Shown piece by piece: positions 42,346-51,114 of a DNA stretch of 64,000 bases. The stretch's first letter is position 1; each line of letters starts with the position of its first letter. The stretch comes from Paucibacter aquatile. Its GTDB lineage: Bacteria > Pseudomonadota > Gammaproteobacteria > Burkholderiales > Burkholderiaceae_C. The position numbers and the translations under genes were made by a program. The stretch lies in the NCBI RefSeq assembly GCF_002885975.1, contig NZ_POSP01000003.1, positions 1,612,001 to 1,676,000 on the forward strand, written 5' to 3'. The notes beneath the pieces are model-generated. The model was not told the origin of the DNA, did not search any database, and worked only from the letters and a program-made list of their open reading frames with translations.

Positions 42346-43086
42346 ATGAAGCTGAAAAACAAGGTTTGTCTCATCACCGGCGCCGCCCAAGGCATCGGCC
42401 TGGCCACCGCCCTGCGCTTTGCCCAGGAGGGCGCCATCGTCATCTGTGGCGACATCAAGCCCGAAGCGGTGGATGCCGCCGCGGCGCAATGCCGCGCGCT
42501 CGGCGCCGAGAGCCTGGGCCTCGTGCTCAATGTCACCGACCGCGCCCAGGTGGATGCGGTGGTGGCCGAGCTGCTGGCGCGTTACGGCCGCATCGATGTG
42601 CTGGTCAACAACGCCGGCATCACCCGCGATGCGCGGCTGCAGAAGATGAGCCTGGAGCAGTTCGATGCCGTCATCGACGTCAACCTGCGCGGCGTCTTCC
42701 ACTGCGCCCAGGCCGTGGCCGACACCATGGTGGCGCAGGGCGCCGGCGTCATCCTGAACGCCAGCTCGGTGGTCGGCCTCTACGGCAATTTCGGCCAGAC
42801 CAATTACGCGGCGGCCAAGTTCGGCGTGATCGGCTTCACCAAGACCTGGTCGCGCGAGCTGGGGCCCAAGGGCGTGCGCGTCAATGCGGTGGCGCCGGGC
42901 TTCATCGAAACGCCGATCCTGGCCACCATCCCCGAGAAGGTGATCACCGAGATGCAAGCCCATGTGCCGCTCAAGCGCCTGGGCAAGCCCGAAGAGATCG
43001 CCAGCGTCTACGCCTTTCTGGCCAGCGAGGACGCCAGCTACATCAACGGCGCCGTGATCGAGGTGTCCGGCGGCATGACGGTCTGA
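42346..43086 (+). CDS. fabG: 3-oxoacyl-[ACP] reductase-like short-chain dehydrogenase
   Basis: NAD(P)H-dependent SDR of 246 residues, FabG type, reducing a 3-ketoacyl thioester. The Rossmann motif is TGAAQGIG, NNAGIT follows at about residue 87, the catalytic Ser is in LNASSVVGLYG, and the Tyr-Lys pair is in NYAAAKFG. The C-terminal VSGGMTV ending is typical. It could belong to fatty-acid or polyhydroxyalkanoate synthesis; no fab genes are adjacent, so the symbol names the family rather than a proven role. The upstream region has a TTCATCTCC tandem repeat near 42289-42318. Confidence 0.85.
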   Translation: MKLKNKVCLITGAAQGIGLATALRFAQEGAIVICGDIKPEAVDAAAAQCRALGAESLGLVLNVTDRAQVDAVVAELLARYGRIDVLVNNAGITRDARLQKMSLEQFDAVIDVNLRGVFHCAQAVADTMVAQGAGVILNASSVVGLYGNFGQTNYAAAKFGVIGFTKTWSRELGPKGVRVNAVAPGFIETPILATIPEKVITEMQAHVPLKRLGKPEEIASVYAFLASEDASYINGAVIEVSGGMTV

Positions 43087-43234
43087 GGCGCCGCGGCAGG
43101 CGCATTTCACGCCGCAAGGCCCACCGTTCGCGCCGCCTGGCGACCGCGAGTCGCAAAGCCGATGCGCGACATGAAGGGGGCTTCTAAGGTGCGGGCTTGA
43201 GTCCATCAAGTCCAACGCACCGAGGAGCCCCCGG

Positions 43235-43912
43235 ATGAAGCCCCACCACGCCCCCGCCCGCCGTCGCCATCGCCTGGTCGTGCAGGCCCTGCTGAGCCTG
43301 AGCCTGGCGTCCACGCTGAGCTTGAGCCAGGCCGCCAGCGAAGCGCCGCAGGCACTCGCCCAGGCCCAGCAGCTGTTCCTGGCCGCCACCCAGGGCGACA
43401 GTGCGGCCATCGAGAAGGCGGTCGAGGCCTACACCGCCCTGCTCCGCGCCGAGCCCGGCAACCCCTCTCTCATGGCCAAGCTGGGCGCGGCGACCTCGCT
43501 GCGCGCCACCACCACGATGCTGCCCTGGAAGAAGATGAGCCATGCCGAAGAAGGCCTGGCCTATCTGGACAAGGCCCTGGCCCTGCTCAACAACACACAC
43601 GACGCCGCCGCGGCCGGCCAGATCCCCATCGCCCTGGACACCCGCTTCACCGCCGCCAGCACCTTTCTGGCCCTGCCCGGTTTCTTCAACCGCGGCCCGC
43701 GCGGCAACAAGCTGCTGCAAGAGGTGCTGAACCACCCGCAGTTCGCACAAACGCCTTTGGCCTTCCGCGCCACGGTCTGGATGCAGGCAGGCCGCGCGGC
43801 CGAGCAGGGCGAGCGCCGCGACGAGGCCCGCAAGTTCTACCAGCTGGTGCAGGAGCATGGCGCCCCACAGGCCAGCAAGGCCCAGGCCAAGCTGAAGGCC
43901 CTGCAGTCATGA
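43235..43912 (+). CDS. Secreted TPR-like protein, first gene of a Lol-like export operon
   Basis: A 225-residue protein with a signal peptide (LVVQALLSLSLASTLSLSQA). The remainder is Ala-rich helices of TPR character (QALAQAQQLFLAATQGDSAAIEKAVEAYTALL, broken by LGAATSLRATTTM). The last helix pair (AEQGERRDEARKFYQLVQEHG) is a clear TPR-like hairpin. Its stop overlaps the ABC ATPase start as ATGA, so it belongs to the operon. A periplasmic scaffold role is inference. Confidence 0.7.
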   Translation: MKPHHAPARRRHRLVVQALLSLSLASTLSLSQAASEAPQALAQAQQLFLAATQGDSAAIEKAVEAYTALLRAEPGNPSLMAKLGAATSLRATTTMLPWKKMSHAEEGLAYLDKALALLNNTHDAAAAGQIPIALDTRFTAASTFLALPGFFNRGPRGNKLLQEVLNHPQFAQTPLAFRATVWMQAGRAAEQGERRDEARKFYQLVQEHGAPQASKAQAKLKALQS

Positions 43913-44622
43913 GCCAGCCCGTGGTCATGGAGATGCGGGCGGTGCACAAGACCTACCGCCTGGGCGAACACATCGTGCCCGCTCTGCAAGGAGTGGACCT
44001 GCAGCTGCGCGAGGGCGAGTTGCTGGCCCTGACCGGCCCTTCGGGCAGCGGCAAGTCCACCATCCTCAATCTGTGCGGCCTGATCGATGCCGCCGATCGG
44101 GGCGAGATTCTGCTGCAAGGCCGGCCGGTCGACGCCCGCGATGAAACCGGCGCCACCCTGCTGCGCCGCGATGCCATCGGCTTCATCTTCCAGAACTTCA
44201 ATCTGGTGCCAGTGATGAGCGTGGCCGAGAACGTGGACTATCCCCTGTTCCTGGCCGGCCTGCCCTGGGCCGAACGGCAGCAGCGGGTGCGCGAGGCACT
44301 GCAATCGGTCGGCCTGCTGGAGCACGCCGCACATCGGCCCGATGCCCTGTCCGGCGGTCAGCGCCAGCGCGTGGCCATCGCCCGCGCCCTGGTGAAGCGG
44401 CCCCGCCTGGTGATTGCCGACGAGCCGACCGCCAGCCTGGACTCCGGCACCGCCGATCAGGTGCTCAGCCTGATGCGCGAGCTGGCGCATCGGCAGGGCG
44501 CCGCCTTCTTGATCGCTACCCACGACAGCCGCCTGACCTGCCGCTGCGACCGGGTGATCGCCCTGCTCGACGGCCGCATCAGCCCCCACGAAACCAGCCT
44601 GCCTCTCGGAGCCGCCGCATGA
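43909..44622 (+). CDS. ABC transporter ATP-binding protein (LolD/MacB type)
   Basis: Cytoplasmic ATPase of 237 residues powering an FtsX-type permease. Walker A is GPSGSGKST, the Q-loop is FIFQNFNLVPVMSV, the signature is LSGGQRQRVAIARAL, Walker B is LVIADEPTA, and the H-loop is IATHD. The sequence fits the mechanotransmission class used by LolCDE and MacB. It overlaps the upstream TPR gene and the downstream permease by ATGA, so all three are translationally coupled. Confidence 0.93.
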   Translation: MSQPVVMEMRAVHKTYRLGEHIVPALQGVDLQLREGELLALTGPSGSGKSTILNLCGLIDAADRGEILLQGRPVDARDETGATLLRRDAIGFIFQNFNLVPVMSVAENVDYPLFLAGLPWAERQQRVREALQSVGLLEHAAHRPDALSGGQRQRVAIARALVKRPRLVIADEPTASLDSGTADQVLSLMRELAHRQGAAFLIATHDSRLTCRCDRVIALLDGRISPHETSLPLGAAA

Positions 44623-45842
44623 ACCACTTTCCCTGGCTGAAATTTGCCTGGCAGAACGCGCGGCGCAACCGCCGCCGCTCCTGGGTGACGGTGTCCATCG
44701 CCGCCCTGGGCACCGCCGCCATCCTGCTGGCCAGCGGCTTCGCCCTGTCAACCTACCAGGGTCTGGCCCAGATGGCGGCCCGCAGCAGCGGCCACCTGAT
44801 CCTGGCCAAGCCCGATCAGTTCCACAAAGACGAAGACACCCCGCTGCAGCACGGCCTGGACCAGGCCGATGAGCTGCGCGCCCGGCTGCTGGCCGACCCC
44901 GAGGTGCGCCAGGTGCTGCCGCGCGTGGACTTCAGCGGCCTGATCAGCAATGGCGACAAGTCGACGGTGATGATGGCCGTGGGCATCGACCCCGACAGCG
45001 AGTTCGCCATCAAAGGCCCCTTCCTGAAGATCAAGGCCGGCGAGGCCCTACTCAGCAGCCCCCAGGCCAGCGCCGAGGTGATGCTGGGCGAAGGCCTGGC
45101 GCGCAGCCTCAAGGCCGAGCCCGGCAGCAGCCTGACCCTGCTCTCCAGCACCGCCGACGGCGCCCTCAACGCCCTCGATGTGCGGGTGCGCGGCGTGTTC
45201 TCCACCGGCATCCCGGACATGGACAAGCGCCTGGTCTACACCGATGTCCTGACGGCACAGAAGCTGCTGAACAAGGCGCGCATCAGCAGCCTGGGCGTGT
45301 TCCTGCGCAGCATGGAGGCCGTGCCGGGCGCGCAGGCGCGGGTGGCCGCCCAGTTCCCCGAGCTGGAGGTGCAGAACTGGGAGACCCAGGCCTTTTTCTA
45401 CCGCAGCGTGCGCGATCTCTACGACCGCATCTTCGGCGCCCTGGGCCTGATCATCTTCCTGATCGTCATCTTCGTAGTCACCAATGCCATGGCCATGGCC
45501 ATCATCGAACGCACCCGCGAGATCGGCACCCTGCGCGCCCTCGGAACCTTGCCCCGGCAGCTGCTGCGCAGCCTGGCACTGGAGGGCATGGTGCTCGGCG
45601 GCGGCGGCGCGGCCCTGGGTGCGCTGCTGGCCCTGGGCGCTAGCGTGCTGCTCTACCTCTTTCCGGTGCAGATGCCGCCGCCGCCGGGACGCTCGGACGG
45701 CTATCCGCTGAGCATTGCCATCGACCCTGGCGTCTACGCCGCCACCCTCCTAGCCATGCTGCTGCTGGTGATGCTGGCCTCGGCCCTGGTGGCGCGCAAG
45801 ACCGTGCATCAACCCGTGGTCCAGGCCCTGGCCCACACCTGA
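44619..45842 (+). CDS. ABC transporter permease, FtsX/LolE type
   Basis: Inner-membrane protein of 407 residues. One N-terminal helix (VTVSIAALGTAAILLASGFA) is followed by a large periplasmic domain (about 60-270) and three C-terminal helices. The FtsX signature IERTREIGTLRALGTLPRQLL follows the second helix. This is the topology of LolC/LolE and MacB. Together with the ATPase it should lift lipids or lipoproteins from the inner membrane rather than import solutes. Confidence 0.9.
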   Translation: MNHFPWLKFAWQNARRNRRRSWVTVSIAALGTAAILLASGFALSTYQGLAQMAARSSGHLILAKPDQFHKDEDTPLQHGLDQADELRARLLADPEVRQVLPRVDFSGLISNGDKSTVMMAVGIDPDSEFAIKGPFLKIKAGEALLSSPQASAEVMLGEGLARSLKAEPGSSLTLLSSTADGALNALDVRVRGVFSTGIPDMDKRLVYTDVLTAQKLLNKARISSLGVFLRSMEAVPGAQARVAAQFPELEVQNWETQAFFYRSVRDLYDRIFGALGLIIFLIVIFVVTNAMAMAIIERTREIGTLRALGTLPRQLLRSLALEGMVLGGGGAALGALLALGASVLLYLFPVQMPPPPGRSDGYPLSIAIDPGVYAATLLAMLLLVMLASALVARKTVHQPVVQALAHT

Positions 45843-45856
45843 GGAACACACCCGCG

Positions 45857-46609
45857 ATGAAGAACGCCACCCTTGCGCCCATTCTTGGCCTGGCTGCCCT
45901 GCTGCTGGCCGGCACATCGGCCGCCCAGGATGTGCCCAGCCTGCTCAAGACCGCCGATCAGTTCCGCAGCGGCGGCGCCAACAGCGCCGAGAAGCTGCAG
46001 GTCGAGACCCTGGTCACCCAGCATGCCGCCGATGGCAGCGTCGAGAAAGAGCGCCGCTACACCGTCTTTGTGCAGAGCAAGCGCCAGTCTCTGGTGCTGA
46101 TGCAAAGCCCGGCCGAGAAAGGCCAGAAGGTGCTGATGCTGGGCGATGATTTCTGGCTGCTGATGCCCGGCAGCCAGCGCCCGATGCGCATCACCCCGAT
46201 GCAAAAGCTGCTCGGCGATGCCTCGACCGGCGACATCGCCACCCTGTCCTGGGCCGAGGACTACAGCGGCCAGCTGATCGGCGAGGCGCGCTGCGGCGAG
46301 CGCCCCTGCCTGCACCTGAGCCTGCAGGCCCTGCGCAGCAGCGTCAGCTACCAGCGCATCGAGCTGTGGCTGGACAAGGCCCGCCACGAGCCGATCAAGG
46401 CCGACTTGTACGTGCAATCGGACAAGCTGGCCAAGCAGGCCCGCTTCCTCATGGACGCTGGCCACAAACAAGTCAACGAGATGGTGCTGCAGGACCAGCT
46501 CAGCCACAAAAAGGAAACCCGCATCCGCTATCTCTCGCGCACACCGCGCACCGTGCCGGAGACCTGGCTCAACCCCATGTTCCTGGCGCGCAATCCCAGC
46601 CTGGAATGA
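45857..46609 (+). CDS. LolA-like periplasmic carrier (outer membrane lipoprotein-sorting protein family)
   Basis: A 250-residue secreted protein with signal peptide (ILGLAALLLAGTSAAQ). The open-barrel LolA/LppX-like fold is suggested by RYTVFVQSKRQSLVLMQSPAEKGQKVLML, then DDFWLLMPGSQRPMRI and YQRIELWLDKARHEPIKADLY (each a separate strand set). Such proteins carry lipids or lipoproteins across the periplasm. It lies 14 bp after the permease and 4 bp before or overlapping the barrel gene. Confidence 0.85.
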   Translation: MKNATLAPILGLAALLLAGTSAAQDVPSLLKTADQFRSGGANSAEKLQVETLVTQHAADGSVEKERRYTVFVQSKRQSLVLMQSPAEKGQKVLMLGDDFWLLMPGSQRPMRITPMQKLLGDASTGDIATLSWAEDYSGQLIGEARCGERPCLHLSLQALRSSVSYQRIELWLDKARHEPIKADLYVQSDKLAKQARFLMDAGHKQVNEMVLQDQLSHKKETRIRYLSRTPRTVPETWLNPMFLARNPSLE

Positions 46610-47862
46610 AGAGAAGTCCGATGCGAGGCCCCTTGCTTCCATGTGCTCATCCTCTTCTGCTGATGGCAGCAGCGTCGCTGGCCGCGCCCACCCAGGCCCT
46701 GGCCCAGGACTGGAGCGCCCAGTTGCGCGCGCGCAGCGAGCATCGCAGCGCCAACCCGCAGGGGCCGCTGGCGGGCCCCCAGGGCTCAACGCAGGGCCTG
46801 GACGCGGAGCTGCGCGGCCAATGGCGCGGCCTGAACGCCGCGCTGGCCCTGCGCCAGGAACGGGGCGGCGAAGCCGACGAGAAGCGCAGCAGCAGCAGCA
46901 GCGCCACTGTCAACGAGCTCTACGCCAACGCCGACCTCGGCGCCTGGCAGCTCAGCGCCGGGCGCAAGCTGCTCAGCTGGGACGTGGGTTATGCCTTCCG
47001 CCCCAATGACATGGTGGCCCAGGAAGAGCGACGCACCCTGCTATCCAGCCAGGTGCGCGGCCGCCCGCTGCTGGCTGCCGAGCACTTTGACGCCGACACC
47101 GCCTGGTCGCTGGTCTGGGTCAATCCGCTCAAGCAAGAAGGCAGGCGCGGCGATGAGCAAGCCCTGGCCGGCCGCGTCTACCAGCGCCAGGGCAGCCTGG
47201 ACCTGCACGGCTTCGCCCGCTGGGGCCAGCACAGCGGCCCCAGCCTGGGTGCGGCGCTGGCCTGGGTGGCCACGGACTCCCTGGAGCTGCATGCCTCCTT
47301 GCACCTGGCGCGGCGCGATCACGCCTTGCTGCTGAACCAGCTCGACGCCAGCAGCCTGCTGCAGCGCCAATCACCCTGGCGCGAAGGCCTGCGCGGCTCC
47401 CATGCCCAGGCCTTGCTTGGCTTGAGCTGGACCGGTGAAAACCGCCTCAGCCTCCTGGCCGAAGCCTGGTGGGACGGCAATGCCCTGAGCCCGCAGGACT
47501 GGCGCGACTGGCAGCGCCGCACACAGCAGCTGCGCGCCCTGCCGCCCGGCGCGGCGGTGCCGCCTCAAGCCCTGGCCGCCAACCTGGCCTGGCAGGCCCA
47601 AGCCTTTGGCAGCGGCAGCAGCCTGCAGCGCAGCAATGCCTTCCTGCGGCTTTCATGGAGCGAGGGCGGCTGGTCGCCCGCGCTGGACTGCCTCTACCAC
47701 CCGGCCGACGGCGGCCGCATCTGGACCGCCTCCCTGACCTGGCAGGGCGACCGCCTGCGCGTGGACGCCGGCCTGCGCCACTACGGCGGCCCGGCCGGCG
47801 CCGTGCTGACCCAGCTGCCGCAGCGCCGCCAGGGCTATGCCGCGCTCAGCTGGGCGTTCTGA
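46606..47862 (+). CDS. Putative outer-membrane beta-barrel protein, last gene of the Lol-like operon
   Basis: A 418-residue secreted protein of unknown function. A signal peptide (PLLLMAAASLAAPTQALAQ) is followed by alternating strands: LDAELRGQWRGLNAALALRQ, ELYANADLGAWQLSAGRKLLSW, LHGFARWGQHSGPS, and others. The C-terminus, YAALSWAF, ends in Phe as outer-membrane barrels do. The ATG at 46606 overlaps the carrier gene stop; ATG 46621 with AAGAGAAG upstream is an alternative. By position it could receive or anchor what the ABC-LolA pair delivers. Confidence 0.7.
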   Translation: MKRSPMRGPLLPCAHPLLLMAAASLAAPTQALAQDWSAQLRARSEHRSANPQGPLAGPQGSTQGLDAELRGQWRGLNAALALRQERGGEADEKRSSSSSATVNELYANADLGAWQLSAGRKLLSWDVGYAFRPNDMVAQEERRTLLSSQVRGRPLLAAEHFDADTAWSLVWVNPLKQEGRRGDEQALAGRVYQRQGSLDLHGFARWGQHSGPSLGAALAWVATDSLELHASLHLARRDHALLLNQLDASSLLQRQSPWREGLRGSHAQALLGLSWTGENRLSLLAEAWWDGNALSPQDWRDWQRRTQQLRALPPGAAVPPQALAANLAWQAQAFGSGSSLQRSNAFLRLSWSEGGWSPALDCLYHPADGGRIWTASLTWQGDRLRVDAGLRHYGGPAGAVLTQLPQRRQGYAALSWAF

Positions 47863-47871
47863 GCAATCGGC

Positions 47872-49764
47872 TCAGCTGCGCAGCAAGCCGCCCACCCGCT
47901 CCCGCAAGAGCTCCGGGCTGACTGCCGGTGCAGCCAGCGGCGCCCCGGCCAGCAGGCCAACGCGGCTGAACAGCCCCCGCCGGAAGGGCCGCACCATGGC
48001 CTGGCCCTGCTCCACGCGTGAGAAAAACGAGCCCCAGAGGTTCTGCAGCGCCAGTGGCACCACCGGCACCTGCTCGCGCCCTTCCAGGATCTTCATCAGC
48101 CCGCCCTTGAAGGGCTGGAGCGTGCCGTCGCGGGTAATGCCGCCCTCGGGGAAGATGCAAAGCAACTCGCCCTCATCCAGCACCTCGCGCGCCAGCTCAA
48201 AGGCACGCTCGTAGGTGGCGGGGTCTTCCTTTTGCGGCGCCACCGGAATCGCCTTGGCCAGACGGAACAACCAGCCCAGCACCGGAATGCGGAAGATGCG
48301 GTGGTCCATCAGAAAGCGGATCGGCCGCGGGCTGGCTGCCATCAGCAGCACGGCGTCGATGAAGGAGACATGGTTGCAGACCAGCAGGGCCGGGCCGCGC
48401 GCCGGAATGTGCTCGTCGCCGCGCACGCGGAAGCGGTAGACCAGGCGCGAGGCGACGAAAGCCACAAAGCGCAGCAGGTACTCGGGCACCAGCATGAAGA
48501 TGTAAAACGCCACCACCGCATTGGCCAGGCCCACCGCCAGGAAGAGCTCGGGAATGCTGAAGCCCGCGCCGAGCAAGGCACCAGCCAGCAGCGAGCTGGC
48601 GATCATGAACAGCGCGTTGAGGATGTTGTTGGCCGCGATGATGCGGGCGCGGTGGGTGGGCTGCGCGCGCAGCTGGATCAGCGCGTACATGGGCACGCTG
48701 TATAGGCCGGCGAACAGCGCCAGCAGGCACAGGTCGGCCAGCACGCGCCAATGCGCGGCCTGGGCCAGAAAGTCACCGAGGCTCAAAGCCGCCGCAGGCG
48801 CCGGCAGGCCGCGCGAGGCGAAGTACAGGTCGATGGCAAACACGCTCATGCCGATGGCGCCCACCGGCACCAGGCCGATCTCGACATGGCGGCGCGAGAA
48901 CAGCTCGCACAGCAGCGAGCCCACACCGATGCCGACCGAGAACACCACCAGCAGCAGCGAAGCCACCTGCTCATTGCCGTGCAGCACTTCCTTGGCAAAG
49001 GCCGGGAAGTTGGCCAGAAAGACGGCGCCGAAGAACCACATCCAGGAAATGCCCAGCAGCGAGCGGAACACCGCCAGCTGCTCACCAGCCAGCTTGAGGT
49101 TGCGCCAGGTCTCGCTGACCGGGTTCCAGTTGATCGCCAGGCCGGGGTCGGTCGACGGGCAAGCTGGAATGGCTTGCGCCGTCAGCCGGCCCAGCACCGC
49201 CAGGCCCAGGCAGGCGAAGGCCACCTGATGCGCGCCCACCTCGGGCCGGGCGATCAACACGCCACCGGCCACATTGCCCAGCAGGATGGCCACAAAGGTA
49301 CCCATCTCCACCATGCCATTGCCGCCGGTCAGCTCGCGCTCGTTCAGCTGCTGCGGCAGATAGGCGTACTTGACCGGGCCGAACAGGGTCGAATGCAGGC
49401 CCAGCAGGAAGACGCAGCTCAGCAGGGCCGGCACATTGGTCGCGTAAAAGCCCCAGGCCGCCAGCGCCATGATGGCGATCTCCAGGCTCTTGATGAACTG
49501 GATCAGCCGCGTCTTGTCATGCTTGTCGGCCAGCTGGCCGCTGGTGGCCGAGAACAGCACAAAAGGCAGGATGAACAAGGCGCCGATCACCAGCCCGGCC
49601 TGGGCCGGCTTCAACCAGCTCAGCTGCAGCTGGTAGGTCAGCAGCACGGTGAAGGCGAACTTGAACAGGTTGTCGTTCGCCGCGCCCAGGAACTGGGTCC
49701 AGAAAAACGGGGCGAAGCGGCGCTGCGCCAAGAGCGCGAACTGACCACCATGGGATTCCGACAT
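47872..49764 (-). CDS. MFS transporter fused to 1-acylglycerol-3-phosphate acyltransferase (LplT-PlsC type)
   Basis: A 630-residue bifunctional inner-membrane protein. The N-terminal half (about 1-410) is a 12-helix major facilitator resembling lysophospholipid transporter LplT (FAFTVLLTYQLQLS, SATSGQLADKHDKTRLIQ). The C-terminal half is a PlsC acyltransferase with NHVSFIDAVLL near residue 462 and FPEGGITRDG near 537. It resembles an LplT-Aas fusion without the acyl-ACP synthetase part. The likely job is to flip lysophospholipids inward and re-acylate them. It is convergent with the Lol-like operon, 9 bp between stops. Confidence 0.9.
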   Translation of the reverse strand: MSESHGGQFALLAQRRFAPFFWTQFLGAANDNLFKFAFTVLLTYQLQLSWLKPAQAGLVIGALFILPFVLFSATSGQLADKHDKTRLIQFIKSLEIAIMALAAWGFYATNVPALLSCVFLLGLHSTLFGPVKYAYLPQQLNERELTGGNGMVEMGTFVAILLGNVAGGVLIARPEVGAHQVAFACLGLAVLGRLTAQAIPACPSTDPGLAINWNPVSETWRNLKLAGEQLAVFRSLLGISWMWFFGAVFLANFPAFAKEVLHGNEQVASLLLVVFSVGIGVGSLLCELFSRRHVEIGLVPVGAIGMSVFAIDLYFASRGLPAPAAALSLGDFLAQAAHWRVLADLCLLALFAGLYSVPMYALIQLRAQPTHRARIIAANNILNALFMIASSLLAGALLGAGFSIPELFLAVGLANAVVAFYIFMLVPEYLLRFVAFVASRLVYRFRVRGDEHIPARGPALLVCNHVSFIDAVLLMAASPRPIRFLMDHRIFRIPVLGWLFRLAKAIPVAPQKEDPATYERAFELAREVLDEGELLCIFPEGGITRDGTLQPFKGGLMKILEGREQVPVVPLALQNLWGSFFSRVEQGQAMVRPFRRGLFSRVGLLAGAPLAAPAVSPELLRERVGGLLRS

Positions 49765-49787
49765 GCTGTTGCCTCCGCTCTCTCAAT

Positions 49788-50579
49788 TCATGGTTTGACC
49801 AGCTCAACCGCATCGCCAGCTCCCGCGCGGGGCAGCCAGGCGAACACCGAATCGGCTGTGATTGTTTCAATTCGTCCTGCAAAACGTTGGGCGCTCGGAT
49901 GGTCATCGAACTCGACATTGGCCATGCTCACCCGTGCGCCCAGGCGCGTGGCCGTGGACAGGCGCAGCAGGCCGGGCTGGTAGTCCCGCTCGCGCAACCA
50001 GGCCTGGGCCTGGGCGCGGCTCTCTGCACCCTGGCTCGCCAAGGCCAGGGTCTCCAGCACCCATTGATTGCTTTGCTGGTACTTGCTGCCCCAGGCGTAA
50101 GACACCATGCTGTAGCGCGGCTCGTGCAGAGTGGCCACGCGTGCCTTGTCGCGCAGCAGCGGCATCAGCGCCGACTGAAGCGCCGGGCTCAACCGAGCAA
50201 AAGCAGCCTCGTAGCGATGCGGCCGGTCCAAAAAGAACTCACCCAGGCCCTGACGAAACAGATCGGCGCGGGCGCTGCCACAGTGGTTGAGCTTGTGCAG
50301 CACGCGCCAGACCGGCTGCGCAGCCTGCGCATCACCCTGGCTGTCGCGGTAGGCAAAGCCCAGGTGGGACCACTGCACACCGTATTTACTCAGGTCTTGC
50401 CCCGCGCGAGCCAGCAACACGACCTGAGCGCCGCTGGCCTCCAACTGCCGAGCCGTGGCTTCGGCCAAATTCATGCCGCGCTCGATCTGCTGCACGGTGA
50501 GCGGCTTGTCCTCACAAGGCCGCCCGGCCTGAGCCCAGCCCGCCGTCAGCAACAGCAGAACCCAAACGCAGCGCTTCAT
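49788..50579 (-). CDS. DUF2145 family secreted protein (second paralogue)
   Basis: Function unknown. The 263-residue protein begins with a signal peptide (CVWVLLLLTAGWAQA-GRP). The family core is VVLLARAGQDLSKYGVQWSHLGFAYRD, with LNHCG and YSMVSYAWGSKYQQSNQWVLETLA. It is clearly related to the 40717-41661 protein, though shorter. The position that is Cys in NCNQW there is Ser here. The start overlaps the stop of its small partner gene as ATGA, so the two are co-translated. Confidence 0.78.
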   Translation of the reverse strand: MKRCVWVLLLLTAGWAQAGRPCEDKPLTVQQIERGMNLAEATARQLEASGAQVVLLARAGQDLSKYGVQWSHLGFAYRDSQGDAQAAQPVWRVLHKLNHCGSARADLFRQGLGEFFLDRPHRYEAAFARLSPALQSALMPLLRDKARVATLHEPRYSMVSYAWGSKYQQSNQWVLETLALASQGAESRAQAQAWLRERDYQPGLLRLSTATRLGARVSMANVEFDDHPSAQRFAGRIETITADSVFAWLPRAGAGDAVELVKP

Positions 50580-50998
50580 CGGGTGATCTGCTCGTGGTGC
50601 AGCAAGGCCTTGCCGATGGCATTGGGCACCAGGGCGACCGCCTCGCCCGCCACCGAGAGCACATAGCCACTGCCGATCACCGAGACCACTACCACGGCGC
50701 CCAAGGCGGTGCTGGCCTTGCCGGCGAAACGAACGCTGGCGCGGACGCCATCCGACGCGCGTTCCAACACCCACACCGTGCCCTGGGCCGAGGCTTCGAC
50801 GGCCACGACCGTCAAGTTCGCACCCGCCGACAAGAGCACCGCAGGCGCCGCCACCGAGACCGCCACGGGCACAGCCGACAAGGCGCTGGCCTCCGAGGCC
50901 GTGGTCTGGGCTTGCGCCTGTGGCGCTTGCAGCAAGACCAGGCTCAGCAGCAGACCCGCAGAGCAGGAAAAGGACTTGGCTTTCTTCTTCATCTTCAT
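50576..50998 (-). CDS. Hypothetical secreted protein, partner of the second DUF2145 gene
   Basis: A 140-residue protein of unknown function. It has a signal peptide (KKKAKSFSCSAGLLLSLVLL, cleaved near AQA-QTT), an Ala/Ser/Val-rich segment (TTASEASALSAVPVAVSVAA), then beta strands (VWVLERASDGVRASVRFAG) and a hydrophobic Ala/Val stretch that could be membrane-active (STALGAVVVVSVIGSGYVL). Start is ATG 50998 or the ATG two codons later, which has better spacing from GGGAG. It is the upstream gene of the pair. Confidence 0.65.
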   Translation of the reverse strand: MKMKKKAKSFSCSAGLLLSLVLLQAPQAQAQTTASEASALSAVPVAVSVAAPAVLLSAGANLTVVAVEASAQGTVWVLERASDGVRASVRFAGKASTALGAVVVVSVIGSGYVLSVAGEAVALVPNAIGKALLHHEQITR

Positions 50999-51114
50999 AA
51001 CTCCCGATTCAAGGGTCTTGCTGATCCACGGCTTCGACTCGATGTCTCCACCAGGCACGCCGCCGGCACAGGGATTGGCATGCGCGCTGGCGGGCGCATC
51101 ATCGCAGGCCGCGC

